Of a stretch of DNA of 43,292 nucleotides, positions 1 through 8,939 are shown in pieces. The translations under genes were made by a program, and so were the position numbers. The notes under the pieces were generated by a model that made no database searches, was not told the DNA's origin, and saw nothing but the letters and a program-made list of their open reading frames with translations. Position 1 is the first letter of the stretch, and each line of letters opens with the position of its first letter. Location: positions 1-43,292 of the forward strand of contig CAOKEO010000014.1 of the NCBI GenBank assembly GCA_948467495.1, given 5' to 3'. Source of the stretch: an uncultured Clostridium sp. (GTDB taxonomy: Bacteria; Bacillota; Clostridia; TANB77; CAG-508).

Positions 1-68
1 TTAATCTGGCATTTAGTCTTTCATTTCAAGCTGGAATTTACTTTTTTACTTAACCCTTTTTTCACAAT

Positions 69-1607
69 TTAATTGTGCAATTTTTTCTTCACTTTTTTTA
101 TCATTGGAATTACCAATCTATTATTTAATGCTTTATATTCCTCTGTATTTTTTAATGCTATATAGAATATAAAAATAATAACAATTGCATTGATGATACC
201 TTTTACTATAAAGTAAAATAAATTTGTTTCGTTTATCATCTGAGAAATAAAATATACTGGTATCATACCTATCATTAACACTAAAATATAATATATTTGA
301 TTTTTAAAAAATTTAGAAAAAGACAATCTAAATATTTTTTTATATAGCATATAAGGTTGTTGCCATGATGTTATTAAAAATCTTGATATTGCTGTTGCCA
401 ATAATATTCCAAATAATCCAAATATTTTGCCAAAAATTAACGAAAGTACGATATTCATAATAGCAAGAATAATTGATGCATTTTTTGCATCATTAAATAA
501 ACCTGTTGCATCTCTAAATAGCCAAACTGGATTTTGCATTACATAAATATAAAAATTAATAATTATAATTAATTCCACTCGTCTTTCTAAAATAAACTCT
601 TGTCCAATCCATAATGTAATAAAATTGTTCATTAAACCAAAAAGTTCTAGTGTGCAAAATCCTGTTATAATAAAACAAATAAGATTTGTTTGTAAAAAAA
701 TCTTATTTTGTTTAACTTTATCGTCTTCTGCCATTAAATTTCCGACACTAGCAGATATTGAATTAAAAGCTATAAAAACTATATTAGTTAATGCCGATAT
801 TATCATATAATAATTTGAATAATACCCCACCATAGATGTGCTAATTAATATAGATATAAAAATGTTATCTGTATTATTTAGTATGGTTCCACTTAACTTA
901 TATAAAAATATTGAACCAACATTTGTAAAAATCTCTTTTTTCTCTTTTGAGGTCAATGGATTATCTCTATTAATATATGGATACATTCTATTAGCAACTA
1001 TAGAACATATTATATTATTTAGCAATGTACAAATAATTTGAATTATTAAATATATAATATAATTATGTGTTATAAACAATACAATTGTTTGCATTACAAA
1101 CTGCAAAAACATGACACAGAAGGAAATCAACTTTGCAATATAAATTTTTTGTTGTACATTTATAATTGAAGATTTATAGGCAAAAACATATGAAATTACA
1201 GTATTTAGTAAAAATAATATATAATATAATACCATATGTTCTATTGGTTTATCTACATTTACAATTAAATTTAAAAAAGGTATTAAAGCAATTCCTACTA
1301 CACTTATTATAATTATAACTACATTATAAATCTTTTTATAAAATTTCATTAATGCTGAAATTTTTTCTGTATCATTTTCTTTTACAGGTTTATACATACT
1401 ATAAATAATAGCATTGCCAAATCCTAGTTCAGCTAAAGATAATAAAGTCAATATATTCGTAAATAATCCATTAATTCCTAAAACTTCTACACCTAATACT
1501 TTTATAAAAATTGTTCTAGACAAAAAGTTAATTAGAAGTACTCCTATTTGTGTTCCAAAACTAAATATTAAATTCTTTATACTCTTTTTCGTTCTGGAGT
1601 TTTCCAT
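69..1607 (-). CDS. Wzx-like polysaccharide flippase (MOP superfamily)
   Basis: 512-residue, almost entirely hydrophobic protein with about 12-14 membrane segments, the length and pattern of oligosaccharide flippases. The N-terminus (KNLIFSFGTQIGVLLINFL, then SRTIFIKVLGVEVLGINGLF) is typical of Wzx/RfbX proteins that begin with a basic patch and a long first helix. By family knowledge it would move an undecaprenyl-linked repeat unit across the cytoplasmic membrane. It is the last visible gene of the polysaccharide operon; its start lies 3 bases past the stop of the CapA-like gene, with a GAGGTGA ribosome site. The substrate cannot be told. Confidence 0.9.
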   Translation of the reverse strand: MENSRTKKSIKNLIFSFGTQIGVLLINFLSRTIFIKVLGVEVLGINGLFTNILTLLSLAELGFGNAIIYSMYKPVKENDTEKISALMKFYKKIYNVVIIIISVVGIALIPFLNLIVNVDKPIEHMVLYYILFLLNTVISYVFAYKSSIINVQQKIYIAKLISFCVMFLQFVMQTIVLFITHNYIIYLIIQIICTLLNNIICSIVANRMYPYINRDNPLTSKEKKEIFTNVGSIFLYKLSGTILNNTDNIFISILISTSMVGYYSNYYMIISALTNIVFIAFNSISASVGNLMAEDDKVKQNKIFLQTNLICFIITGFCTLELFGLMNNFITLWIGQEFILERRVELIIIINFYIYVMQNPVWLFRDATGLFNDAKNASIILAIMNIVLSLIFGKIFGLFGILLATAISRFLITSWQQPYMLYKKIFRLSFSKFFKNQIYYILVLMIGMIPVYFISQMINETNLFYFIVKGIINAIVIIFIFYIALKNTEEYKALNNRLVIPMIKKVKKKLHN

Positions 1608-1610
1608 TTA

Positions 1611-2735
1611 TTATTTCACCTCTAATATTGTATACTCATTTGATAGATTCCAGATTTCCTTTTTTATGAAACTCTTATTTATTCTTTTTATATCATTTTG
1701 CATTTTTATTTTATCTTCTTTTGAAGAATTATGATAAATCTTTTCTATTGCATATGTTTTGGGTAATCCATTTGGCTCTATAATTGTTTTTGCTATTGAG
1801 TAAGTTACTTTCTTTATGTCTTTATCTTTTTCATTAAAAATTAGATTTAGTAATATTGAATAATTAGGAATTTCATCTTTTTGATTATGATTTGAAAAAG
1901 GAGTAGCATAAAAATTCCCTAAGGAATAATATATTTGTTCCATTTTTTTATTTATTTTACAATCTAAAACGACATGTGGATGATTACCTATAATAAAATT
2001 GACACCACACTTTATTATGTAATTTGATAATTTTCTAGTATAGTGTTCTACTTTTTTATTATATTGACCACCGCTATGCATACAAAAAATCACAATATCA
2101 GCTTTTTCCTTTACTATTTCAATATCTTTTTTTACCTTTATTAGAAATTTCTTATCACGGATATATGAATATATATGCACATTTTCAAAGAATTTGTCTT
2201 TTATTTTTTTTATTATATTATATTGGTCTTCTTGCTTTTTTAATAAATTAACCATATAGTTATTCTTATCGTCTAAATAATGTTTATTCAAAAATGCATT
2301 CGTTCCATAAGTATAAGAAATAAAGGCAAATTTTATTCCTTTTATCTCTTTAATAAATATATTATTTCTTTCTTCTGGAGACTTATAGGTTCCTATATGC
2401 TCCATTCCAATTTCATCTAATAATTCAATATTTTCTTTTAGTCCCTCTTCACCACAATCCAGGCAATGATTGTTAGCTGTTGATACCAAATCTATTCCCA
2501 TATTTCTTAATTCTTGTGCAAAATGAATAGGAGCCTTAAAAGAATACTTCATATTTTTTTTATTTTCTATATCTTTTACAATAGGAGTTTCAAGATTTCC
2601 TACAACATAATCAGACAATCTAAATCTTTTTTGTATGTCATCATCAATAAAATTTCTAAAACTATTTTTTTTCATAATTTCCAAATTATCACACATGATA
2701 TCTCCTGTAAAAGTTAATATTATTTCATTATCCAT
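1611..2735 (-). CDS. CapA-family metallophosphoesterase-like protein
   Basis: 374 residues. Family landmarks are a first metal-binding block TFTGDIMCDN (residues 8-17), VVGNLETPI (44-52), STANNHCLDCGEEGL (85-99) and IGNHPHVV near residue 250, the pattern of PGA_cap/CapA proteins related to calcineurin-type phosphoesterases. CapA was first linked to poly-gamma-glutamate capsules, but such proteins also occur in many polysaccharide clusters with unknown reaction. There is no signal peptide or clear membrane segment, so this copy looks cytoplasmic, unlike membrane-anchored CapA. It starts 1 base after the stop of the PP-loop gene, so it is translationally linked to it. Confidence 0.85.
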   Translation of the reverse strand: MDNEIILTFTGDIMCDNLEIMKKNSFRNFIDDDIQKRFRLSDYVVGNLETPIVKDIENKKNMKYSFKAPIHFAQELRNMGIDLVSTANNHCLDCGEEGLKENIELLDEIGMEHIGTYKSPEERNNIFIKEIKGIKFAFISYTYGTNAFLNKHYLDDKNNYMVNLLKKQEDQYNIIKKIKDKFFENVHIYSYIRDKKFLIKVKKDIEIVKEKADIVIFCMHSGGQYNKKVEHYTRKLSNYIIKCGVNFIIGNHPHVVLDCKINKKMEQIYYSLGNFYATPFSNHNQKDEIPNYSILLNLIFNEKDKDIKKVTYSIAKTIIEPNGLPKTYAIEKIYHNSSKEDKIKMQNDIKRINKSFIKKEIWNLSNEYTILEVK

Positions 2736-2736
2736 A

Positions 2737-3987
2737 TTACATACCCTTTTTTCTTATTATTCTTATTACCTTTTTTATTCTTTTTAAAATTGCATTATAA
2801 ATTTTTAATACATATTTTAATAGTTTTTTATTACTCTTTTCAAAATTAAAATTATATACCCAATAAAATCTCTGGTCTTTTTTTAACTCTGGATGTTTTA
2901 AAAATTCACTTTGAATATTTTCCCAAAGTAAAACATATTGCACAATTGTTTTATATTTAAAATCATTTTCTACTTTTTTATAAAATTTATCATCTACATC
3001 AAATCCTACTATTTTAGGATCATACCCTTTTGAAACAAAACCAAAAATAGTTCTATAACATTTTTCACAATTGCAACAGTTATCAACTCTATAATCATCT
3101 AAACAAACTCTTAGCTTAATCTTCTTATTTGTTTTATTAATAAATTTACCAATATTATCACTTTTATCATTTCTGTTAAATTCATAACCATCATGAACAA
3201 CATTTGTACTACACAATTTTACAAAATTATCTATGGTAGGATCTGAAGCACAACTAGCCTTATCCCCTTTTGTAAAAGAAGATGCAATATATACATTTCT
3301 CATTTTATATTTATAAGCTAATGGTGCTGCATGACCAATGATAGCAATTCCATGTTGAAAACCATGCCAATAATTGTCTTTTGCGATTGGCTTTATGTAT
3401 TTATTGATTTTTTTCTCATTTATTAATGCACGAAATTCTGACTTTATAAATACGATATCCAATTCTAAATCAGTAGCAACAGATGTTAAAGCATCTTTAA
3501 CATCTCTCAAAACTTTGGTGTACCTTAAATCAATATCTGAACCTTGTAAGTTCATTAACATAGGTCTTTCATCATAATGTGTAACAACCGTTGAAGAAGC
3601 ATCTAGTCCTCCACTATAAAAAGCTGCAACTTTATCGGTTACATTATATGAATTATCTATTAGTTTATTATATGTTAATTTACCATTAAACTTTATCATG
3701 GGATACATTCTTTTATATCCTTCTTTAAATTCTTTTATGCTTCTATAAAATCCTTCATCTATTTCATCCAAAACTAACTCAGCATCAAAAATCCAAGTCA
3801 TTGGTAAAATATTTACAACAAAAGGAATACATGCTATACTTAAAGGTGTTTCTTTAATTGTTTCTGTATATTCTATCTTATATTCATTATGTTTATTAAA
3901 GTATTTTTTCCATTCACCATCTATTTTATATCCAAATTTAATTGTATTTTCACTAATTTCTATTTTACTTAGTATAACTTTATTCAT
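2737..3987 (-). CDS. PP-loop (adenine nucleotide alpha-hydrolase-like) protein of the polysaccharide locus
   Basis: 416 residues. A P-loop-like AAFYSGGLDASSTVV (residues 121-135) matches the SGGxDSS pyrophosphatase motif of the asparagine synthetase/QueC/ThiI superfamily. A cysteine cluster DNCCNCEKCYRT near residue 310 resembles the QueC-type zinc site. The first 120 residues do not resemble a known domain to me, and the C-terminus is Lys-rich. PP-loop enzymes adenylate a carboxylate or amide; the place between a pyruvyl transferase and a CapA-like gene suggests modification of a sugar or acid in the polymer, which is inference. Ribosome site GGAGAT precedes the ATG. Confidence 0.65.
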   Translation of the reverse strand: MNKVILSKIEISENTIKFGYKIDGEWKKYFNKHNEYKIEYTETIKETPLSIACIPFVVNILPMTWIFDAELVLDEIDEGFYRSIKEFKEGYKRMYPMIKFNGKLTYNKLIDNSYNVTDKVAAFYSGGLDASSTVVTHYDERPMLMNLQGSDIDLRYTKVLRDVKDALTSVATDLELDIVFIKSEFRALINEKKINKYIKPIAKDNYWHGFQHGIAIIGHAAPLAYKYKMRNVYIASSFTKGDKASCASDPTIDNFVKLCSTNVVHDGYEFNRNDKSDNIGKFINKTNKKIKLRVCLDDYRVDNCCNCEKCYRTIFGFVSKGYDPKIVGFDVDDKFYKKVENDFKYKTIVQYVLLWENIQSEFLKHPELKKDQRFYWVYNFNFEKSNKKLLKYVLKIYNAILKRIKKVIRIIRKKGM

Positions 3988-3998
3988 TAATTTATCTC

Positions 3999-4970
3999 CT
4001 ATTTAAATTGTTCTTTCCATTCTTTAATATAATTTTCATTAATTTTTATATTCGTCTTTATTGTTGTATTAATTATCTTGTTCAGTTGTTGGATATCATC
4101 TCTTTCAACAGCAACAAGATTATAAGTTTTTTTCATATCTCTTGCCCTATTATCAACAATTAATATTATACTTCTTCTTTTATTTTGCATTGCATAGATA
4201 CCTGCGTGTAACCTAGTTCCAATATAATCTATATCATTATTCTTCAATATCTTCTCATATTCCTTTAAATTTGGTCCTACAATTATTATATTTTTAGTAT
4301 TTTCAAATGATTGAAAGTACTCTAAGTCTTCTGAACCCTGAACCCAAAAATATACTTTATTATAATTACTAATTAGTATATTTATCAAATCTTGGTCTTT
4401 CTCTTTATTCTGACAATAATCTGTTAATGTAAATATAACATTCTCTGCTTTATTTTGAGGGATATTTTTACAAAATTCCTCATTTAGCATCCATAAAGTA
4501 GCACATCCTGTATTCATTGCTTTAAATCCTAGATTTTCTAACATCTCCTTAGTTTTATCGTCTCTTACAGAATGAATGGCTTTTTTGTTAAGAATTCTCT
4601 TGTATAGCATTTTTGTATAGGCATCCATTTTTTTTCTATTAGGATTTATTCCTGCCCCAATTAGAATGACATCTTTATATGGATTACAATTAAAAATATT
4701 AATGTTTAAATTAGCCCATGGTCGCAACATCCTATATTGAATAATATTAGTTCCAGCTATAAATTTATAATCAGAATTGATACAGTATTTATAAATTGGA
4801 TTTCTCTTATGATTTTGATAAAAATGCGTAACTGGAGTATGAGTCGCATATTTGACTAAAAAATTATCTTTAAAGATTTCATTCATTTCTCTCTCAACAG
4901 ATTCACATATTATGTAGTCTCCCATATTTTGACTTCCAGATGATGTGTCAAATAGAATATTCTTTTTCAT
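3999..4970 (-). CDS. Polysaccharide pyruvyl transferase family protein
   Basis: 323 residues with the WcaK/CsaB layout: an N-terminal block (DTSSGSQNMGDYIICESVE) resembling the GD.A/GNxGD start of the family, VILIGAGINPNR in the middle, and the C-terminal IGTRLHAGIYAMQ block with its R-x-H signature. Family members transfer pyruvate from phosphoenolpyruvate to a sugar hydroxyl, forming an acidic ketal; some members act on other donors. It lies 14 bases downstream of the polymerase gene and has a GGAGAAA ribosome site. Reaction assignment follows from family knowledge only. Confidence 0.82.
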   Translation of the reverse strand: MKKNILFDTSSGSQNMGDYIICESVEREMNEIFKDNFLVKYATHTPVTHFYQNHKRNPIYKYCINSDYKFIAGTNIIQYRMLRPWANLNINIFNCNPYKDVILIGAGINPNRKKMDAYTKMLYKRILNKKAIHSVRDDKTKEMLENLGFKAMNTGCATLWMLNEEFCKNIPQNKAENVIFTLTDYCQNKEKDQDLINILISNYNKVYFWVQGSEDLEYFQSFENTKNIIIVGPNLKEYEKILKNNDIDYIGTRLHAGIYAMQNKRRSIILIVDNRARDMKKTYNLVAVERDDIQQLNKIINTTIKTNIKINENYIKEWKEQFK

Positions 4971-4984
4971 TTTTATATTTCTCC

Positions 4985-6085
4985 TTAACTAAAAAATTTA
5001 TACACGTCGTAACCAGAATTCATCGCAGTACTCTTAAAATAGACAAAATGATACAATGCAAATAAAACAATTAAAATTGCAATATAGTTTGTTTTATTTT
5101 TATTATCTTTTGCAATGCTATTCACAATATTAGGAATTAATATGATATAGGATGTAAAGAAATACGTTGTAATTCTACCTAATATATACATTTTAGTTGT
5201 TAATAATTGCATGATTGTACACCATATAATTAAATTATAAAATATCTTATTATTCTGATTTTCATGAATTGTTGTTTTGCAAAAAAACATGGTTGCAACA
5301 AGCATTCCCATCCTTATTATCAAATTCAAACTACTTGATGAAGACGCCTTATAATAATTAGTTTTTTGATATATTTGTCCATAATTGGTTCCATTAATTA
5401 ATACTAAAATGGTATCAAAAAATAAATATCCAAAAATAGAAATCATCGCATAAAAGCAAATATTCTTTTTATTTATATTTAATCTACAAAGATAATAAAA
5501 AGGTAAAAATATAATGGCAGAACTATGGATACTTGTTGCTAATAAAACAAAAAAGATAAATCCTTTTAAATTTTTCGTTTTTATATATTGAATACTATAA
5601 AATAATATAGCTATTGCAAGCATTTGTCTAGATTGATTAAAAGTCTGATAAAACAAACACATACTAATAAAAATGTATAAACTCAAAGTTGGAATATCAC
5701 TATTCTTCCATATTGCCTTATAAAAGAAAAATAATGTTAAAAAGCCTATTGTTAAATTCAAATAAATATAATTATCGCCAAAAACAGCACCTATTATTTT
5801 ACCTATTGCAATATATCCAAATCCAAGCCAATTTCTATCGGCTGAAGTCATATCATTATTTATTATTCTATCAAAAGCTAATGCATAATTATCTGTATCT
5901 ACTCCAACACTAATATCCCTAAAACCTACTAATACTAATAAAGGGATAAATGATAAAATCAAAAATATCGTAGAAATTTTAATCTTTCCTATCACTGATT
6001 TTTCATCTTTTCTATGCTTTTCAGCTTTAATAAAAAAGAATACTGAACAAATTTCGAATAAAGCATAAATAATTATTGTGTTCAC
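4985..6085 (-). CDS. EpsG/Wzy-like polysaccharide polymerase
   Basis: Multi-spanning membrane protein with the EpsG-family hallmark LVLVGFRDISVGVDTDNY early in the chain, followed by hydrophobic helices. Such proteins polymerise lipid-linked repeat units outside the membrane. I place the start at the GTG of 6083-6085: GAGGTG sits 7 bases upstream of it, while the in-frame ATG at 6098-6100, five codons earlier, has no ribosome site. The product is then about 366 residues. It fits between a GT4 and a pyruvyl transferase in a Wzx/Wzy-type operon. Confidence 0.82.
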   Translation of the reverse strand: MNTIIIYALFEICSVFFFIKAEKHRKDEKSVIGKIKISTIFLILSFIPLLVLVGFRDISVGVDTDNYALAFDRIINNDMTSADRNWLGFGYIAIGKIIGAVFGDNYIYLNLTIGFLTLFFFYKAIWKNSDIPTLSLYIFISMCLFYQTFNQSRQMLAIAILFYSIQYIKTKNLKGFIFFVLLATSIHSSAIIFLPFYYLCRLNINKKNICFYAMISIFGYLFFDTILVLINGTNYGQIYQKTNYYKASSSSSLNLIIRMGMLVATMFFCKTTIHENQNNKIFYNLIIWCTIMQLLTTKMYILGRITTYFFTSYIILIPNIVNSIAKDNKNKTNYIAILIVLFALYHFVYFKSTAMNSGYDVYKFFS

Positions 6086-6105
6086 TGCTATACACCTCAT
6101 TTAAT

Positions 6106-7194
6106 CTATTTATAATAACATTTTTCATATTGTAAAGTCATTGACTTAGCTGATAAATATTTTTTTTGAAATTCTACTAGTTTATCTCTATTTTGTGTTT
6201 CCATTTTTTTGCAAACTCTGTTCTTTTTTTCTATAAAATCAGTTTCATTAAAATATTCTCCTAAATAATAATTGGTATCTATTTCAAAACATTCCTTATG
6301 AGAAGGTATATCTGATAATAAACATAACAATTTACAGCTTAACGCTTCTATTATAGAAATAGAAAATCCTTCTGAAGCGGAATTAGATATGTATATATCA
6401 GATGCTTGGAAATATTCAATGATGTTTTCTTTAAAACCTGTAAAAATCACTCTTTCATTGGCATTTTCTTTTGCCTTTTCAATTAGTGGACCATCTCCTA
6501 CTATTAATAGACGTTCATTCTTCTTTAAGTTGCTAGAAAACATTTTCACTAATTCGTCAACTCTTTTCCTATTATTTATAACACCACCATACACATATAC
6601 TATATCTTCTTCATTCACATTCAATTCTTTTCTTATTTTTTTTCTTATCTCAACTGAATTTTCATTTTTCTTTACATCAACTCCATTTACAATATATGAC
6701 ACATTTTTTAATTTATTTTTTAAAATATCATATGAAGTTTTAGAACAGCAAATTATTTGATTAAATTTTCTTAAGCAATATAGGTGTACTAGTGCATATA
6801 TAATTCCTTTCATTTTTCCATAAGTATATTTATAATCTTCAAAAATATTATTATGTATTGTTGTTATTTTTCTATTTTTCAATTTATTGCTTGCCACTAT
6901 AATGGTTGAAACTATTCCGTGTGTATGTATAATTTGTGGATTAATGGTATTAATCAATTCTATCACTCTATTTTTCTTTTTAATAACTGTTGACATTTTT
7001 TTTTCGTAATTTAATTCTATTACTTTTATTCCATTTCTTTTTAAGTCACTTACTATTTCTTGATTATTTTGATTAATCAAAGTAAGTATTGTAATATTAT
7101 ACTTCGATATATCTAATTCTTTTATTATATTTTGTAAAACTCTAGTTGGTCCTCCATTGGTCAAGTAATTAATCATATATAATATGTCAATCAT
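6106..7194 (-). CDS. GT4 family glycosyltransferase
   Basis: 362 residues of GT-B fold type. The N-terminus carries the acceptor-side signature DILYMINYLTNGGPTRVLQN with a Gly-Gly loop. The C-terminal donor domain has GDGPLIEKA, VIFTGFKENI and EGFSISIIEALSC, the E-x7-E motif of retaining GT4 enzymes that binds the nucleotide sugar. No membrane segment; likely works at the inner membrane face on the undecaprenyl-linked oligosaccharide. It starts 1 base after the upstream gene with GGAGAAAATAATATG, indicating coupled translation. Donor and linkage are unknown. Confidence 0.9.
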   Translation of the reverse strand: MIDILYMINYLTNGGPTRVLQNIIKELDISKYNITILTLINQNNQEIVSDLKRNGIKVIELNYEKKMSTVIKKKNRVIELINTINPQIIHTHGIVSTIIVASNKLKNRKITTIHNNIFEDYKYTYGKMKGIIYALVHLYCLRKFNQIICCSKTSYDILKNKLKNVSYIVNGVDVKKNENSVEIRKKIRKELNVNEEDIVYVYGGVINNRKRVDELVKMFSSNLKKNERLLIVGDGPLIEKAKENANERVIFTGFKENIIEYFQASDIYISNSASEGFSISIIEALSCKLLCLLSDIPSHKECFEIDTNYYLGEYFNETDFIEKKNRVCKKMETQNRDKLVEFQKKYLSAKSMTLQYEKCYYK

Positions 7195-7195
7195 A

Positions 7196-8038
7196 TTATT
7201 TTCTCCTATTTCTTTTTCTTAAAAAATTTCTATATACATAATCTCTTAATAAATTTGGCATTAAACAAACAATAATGTGTGGAATCGTACTTTTTAAGTA
7301 ATCCCCAAGCGAAAAATATCCACTTTTTAACTGCTCATTTTTAAACTTTAGGATTGTTTTCATATATTTAATTCCGCCACGCCTTTTGTAAAAGTCTTTT
7401 CCTATACGCATATATACTAATGGTTCTTGAATATTATAACATTTACATCCATTTCTTAACATTCTTACATATAAATCATAATCCTCACATAAATAAAATT
7501 CTCTGTAATTTCCTGCACTTAAGACTTCACTTTTTTTATATAATAACGATGGATGCCTAAATGGGCATCTCTTTTTAGAAAATTTATATATTTCTTCCTG
7601 TTTTTCTGGTAATATAACATGAGATTTAATATCCTTTATATCGTGTCCAAACTCTTCAACATTCGTCCCTACTAATCCTAAATTATATCTTTCAAATATT
7701 TCGAATTGCTTTTCTATTCTTTCAGAGCAAGAATAGTCATCTGAGTCCATTCTTGCAATGTACTCATATTTGCATTCCTTAATTCCAATGGATAAAGCAA
7801 CTCCTAATCCTGAATTTTTTTCTCGTCTTACAATATGAAACAATTGAGGATATTCCTTCTCATATTTTAAAATTATATCTTCTAGTTCTTTGGTTAATTT
7901 TCCATCCTCTACAATAACAATTTCTGATGGATAAATAGTTTGATTTAGCATACTATCTATGCTATATTTCAGCCAATCTGGTTTATCTTTATAATAAACA
8001 CTCATTAAGACACTATATTTTTTCGTATTATTATCCAC
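7196..8038 (-). CDS. GT2 family glycosyltransferase
   Basis: 280 residues with a GT-A fold: YSVLMSVYYKDKPDWLKYSI at the start, VIVEDG (residues 41-46), and the metal-binding MDSDD motif (97-101) followed by RIEKQ, as in WcaA/SpsA-like enzymes. CEDYDLYVRML later in the chain is the usual ED-containing acceptor block. Likely adds the second sugar to the primed lipid carrier, since it directly follows the priming transferase gene (1-base gap). Inverting mechanism by family; sugar unknown. Confidence 0.9.
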   Translation of the reverse strand: MDNNTKKYSVLMSVYYKDKPDWLKYSIDSMLNQTIYPSEIVIVEDGKLTKELEDIILKYEKEYPQLFHIVRREKNSGLGVALSIGIKECKYEYIARMDSDDYSCSERIEKQFEIFERYNLGLVGTNVEEFGHDIKDIKSHVILPEKQEEIYKFSKKRCPFRHPSLLYKKSEVLSAGNYREFYLCEDYDLYVRMLRNGCKCYNIQEPLVYMRIGKDFYKRRGGIKYMKTILKFKNEQLKSGYFSLGDYLKSTIPHIIVCLMPNLLRDYVYRNFLRKRNRRK

Positions 8039-8039
8039 C

Positions 8040-8744
8040 CTATATTGCTCCTTCTCTTTTGAATATCTTTAATACTGTTTTTACGATAATTTTTACATCA
8101 AACCATAAATTTTGGTCATGAACATAAGCAACATCCATGCTAGTTCTCTCCTTAAAATCCTTCTCACTTCTGCCATTTACTTGCCAGTATCCTGTAATAC
8201 CTGGCTTTACTGATGTAATTACCTTATAATTGTCTCCCATATCTTTCTTTTCTCTTCTCAAATAGGGACGTGGTCCTACTAAACTCATCTCTCCTTTTAG
8301 TACATTAATAAATTGTGGAAATTCATCCAAGCTGGTTTTTCTAAGAAAATTTCCTACCTTGGTTATTCTTGGGTCATCTTTCAATTTTTTGTATTTCTCA
8401 TATTCTTTCTTAGCCTCTTCATTTTCCTTCAAATACCTATTTAATTTTTTATCCGCATTTACTACCATAGAACGGTATTTATATATCGTAAAAATCTTAC
8501 CATTTTTACCAATTCTTTTTTGTGCATAAAAAATAGGTCCTTTATCATTTACAATTAAATTTGCTATGTATATTCCTATTGTAAGTGGTACTAATAATAA
8601 TGTCCCAAAAAAGCCACCAACTATATCCATCATTCTCTTTATCATTCTATTTGACTTATTTTCAGAAATGGTAATTGGTTCATTTGGAATTGATATAATA
8701 TCATTATCTATCAAATAATTCATATTTATATTTTGACTTATCAT
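8040..8744 (-). CDS. Undecaprenyl-phosphate sugar phosphotransferase (priming enzyme)
   Basis: 234 residues, the short catalytic form of the WcaJ/EpsL/PglC family. One membrane segment (about residues 39-62) is followed by [53 protein letters not shown] and [13 protein letters not shown], the full set of family motifs. It starts the repeat unit by moving a sugar-1-phosphate to undecaprenyl phosphate. It is the first gene of the operon, behind a perfect sigma-A promoter, with a GGGGGG-rich ribosome site 10 bases from the ATG. Confidence 0.95.
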   Translation of the reverse strand: MISQNINMNYLIDNDIISIPNEPITISENKSNRMIKRMMDIVGGFFGTLLLVPLTIGIYIANLIVNDKGPIFYAQKRIGKNGKIFTIYKYRSMVVNADKKLNRYLKENEEAKKEYEKYKKLKDDPRITKVGNFLRKTSLDEFPQFINVLKGEMSLVGPRPYLRREKKDMGDNYKVITSVKPGITGYWQVNGRSEKDFKERTSMDVAYVHDQNLWFDVKIIVKTVLKIFKREGAI

Positions 8745-8785
8745 TTTAACACAACCCCCCTACACATTTTCATATGTTCTTTTTA

Positions 8786-8814
8786 ATTATATATTCTTTT
8801 TAGCAAAATGTCAA
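8786..8814 (-). promoter_or_regulatory. Sigma-A promoter of the polysaccharide operon
   Basis: Read on the minus strand: TTGACA (8809-8814), a 17-base spacer, and TATAAT (8786-8791), a perfect match to the vegetative consensus. It lies about 42 bases upstream of the priming transferase start and leaves a short leader. Strong constitutive transcription of the eight-gene operon is expected. Confidence 0.85.
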
Positions 8815-8857
8815 TGATTTTGTCGTTTTATGTAGACTTTAGTCTGTTTTAGGTTAA

Positions 8858-8893
8858 AGCCTGAAACCCAGTATTCATGCTGGATTTCAGGCT
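8858..8893. terminator. Hairpin between LCP gene and polysaccharide operon
   Basis: AGCCTGAAACCCAG (8858-8871) pairs almost perfectly with CTGGATTTCAGGCT (8880-8893) around an 8-base loop. On the minus strand it follows the LCP gene but has only TTTAACC after it, so it is a weak Rho-independent terminator in that direction; on the plus strand it is followed by acgttttt. It separates the LCP gene from the operon promoter at 8786-8814. Confidence 0.6.
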
Positions 8894-8939
8894 ACGTTTT
8901 TACAATTTTTCCATTGTTCTATATTTTTATGAAAATTTC

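Noticed and set aside
1..68. Possible gene end or terminator at the left edge
   Set aside because: The 68 bases show no convincing hairpin or coding signal and are too short to judge.
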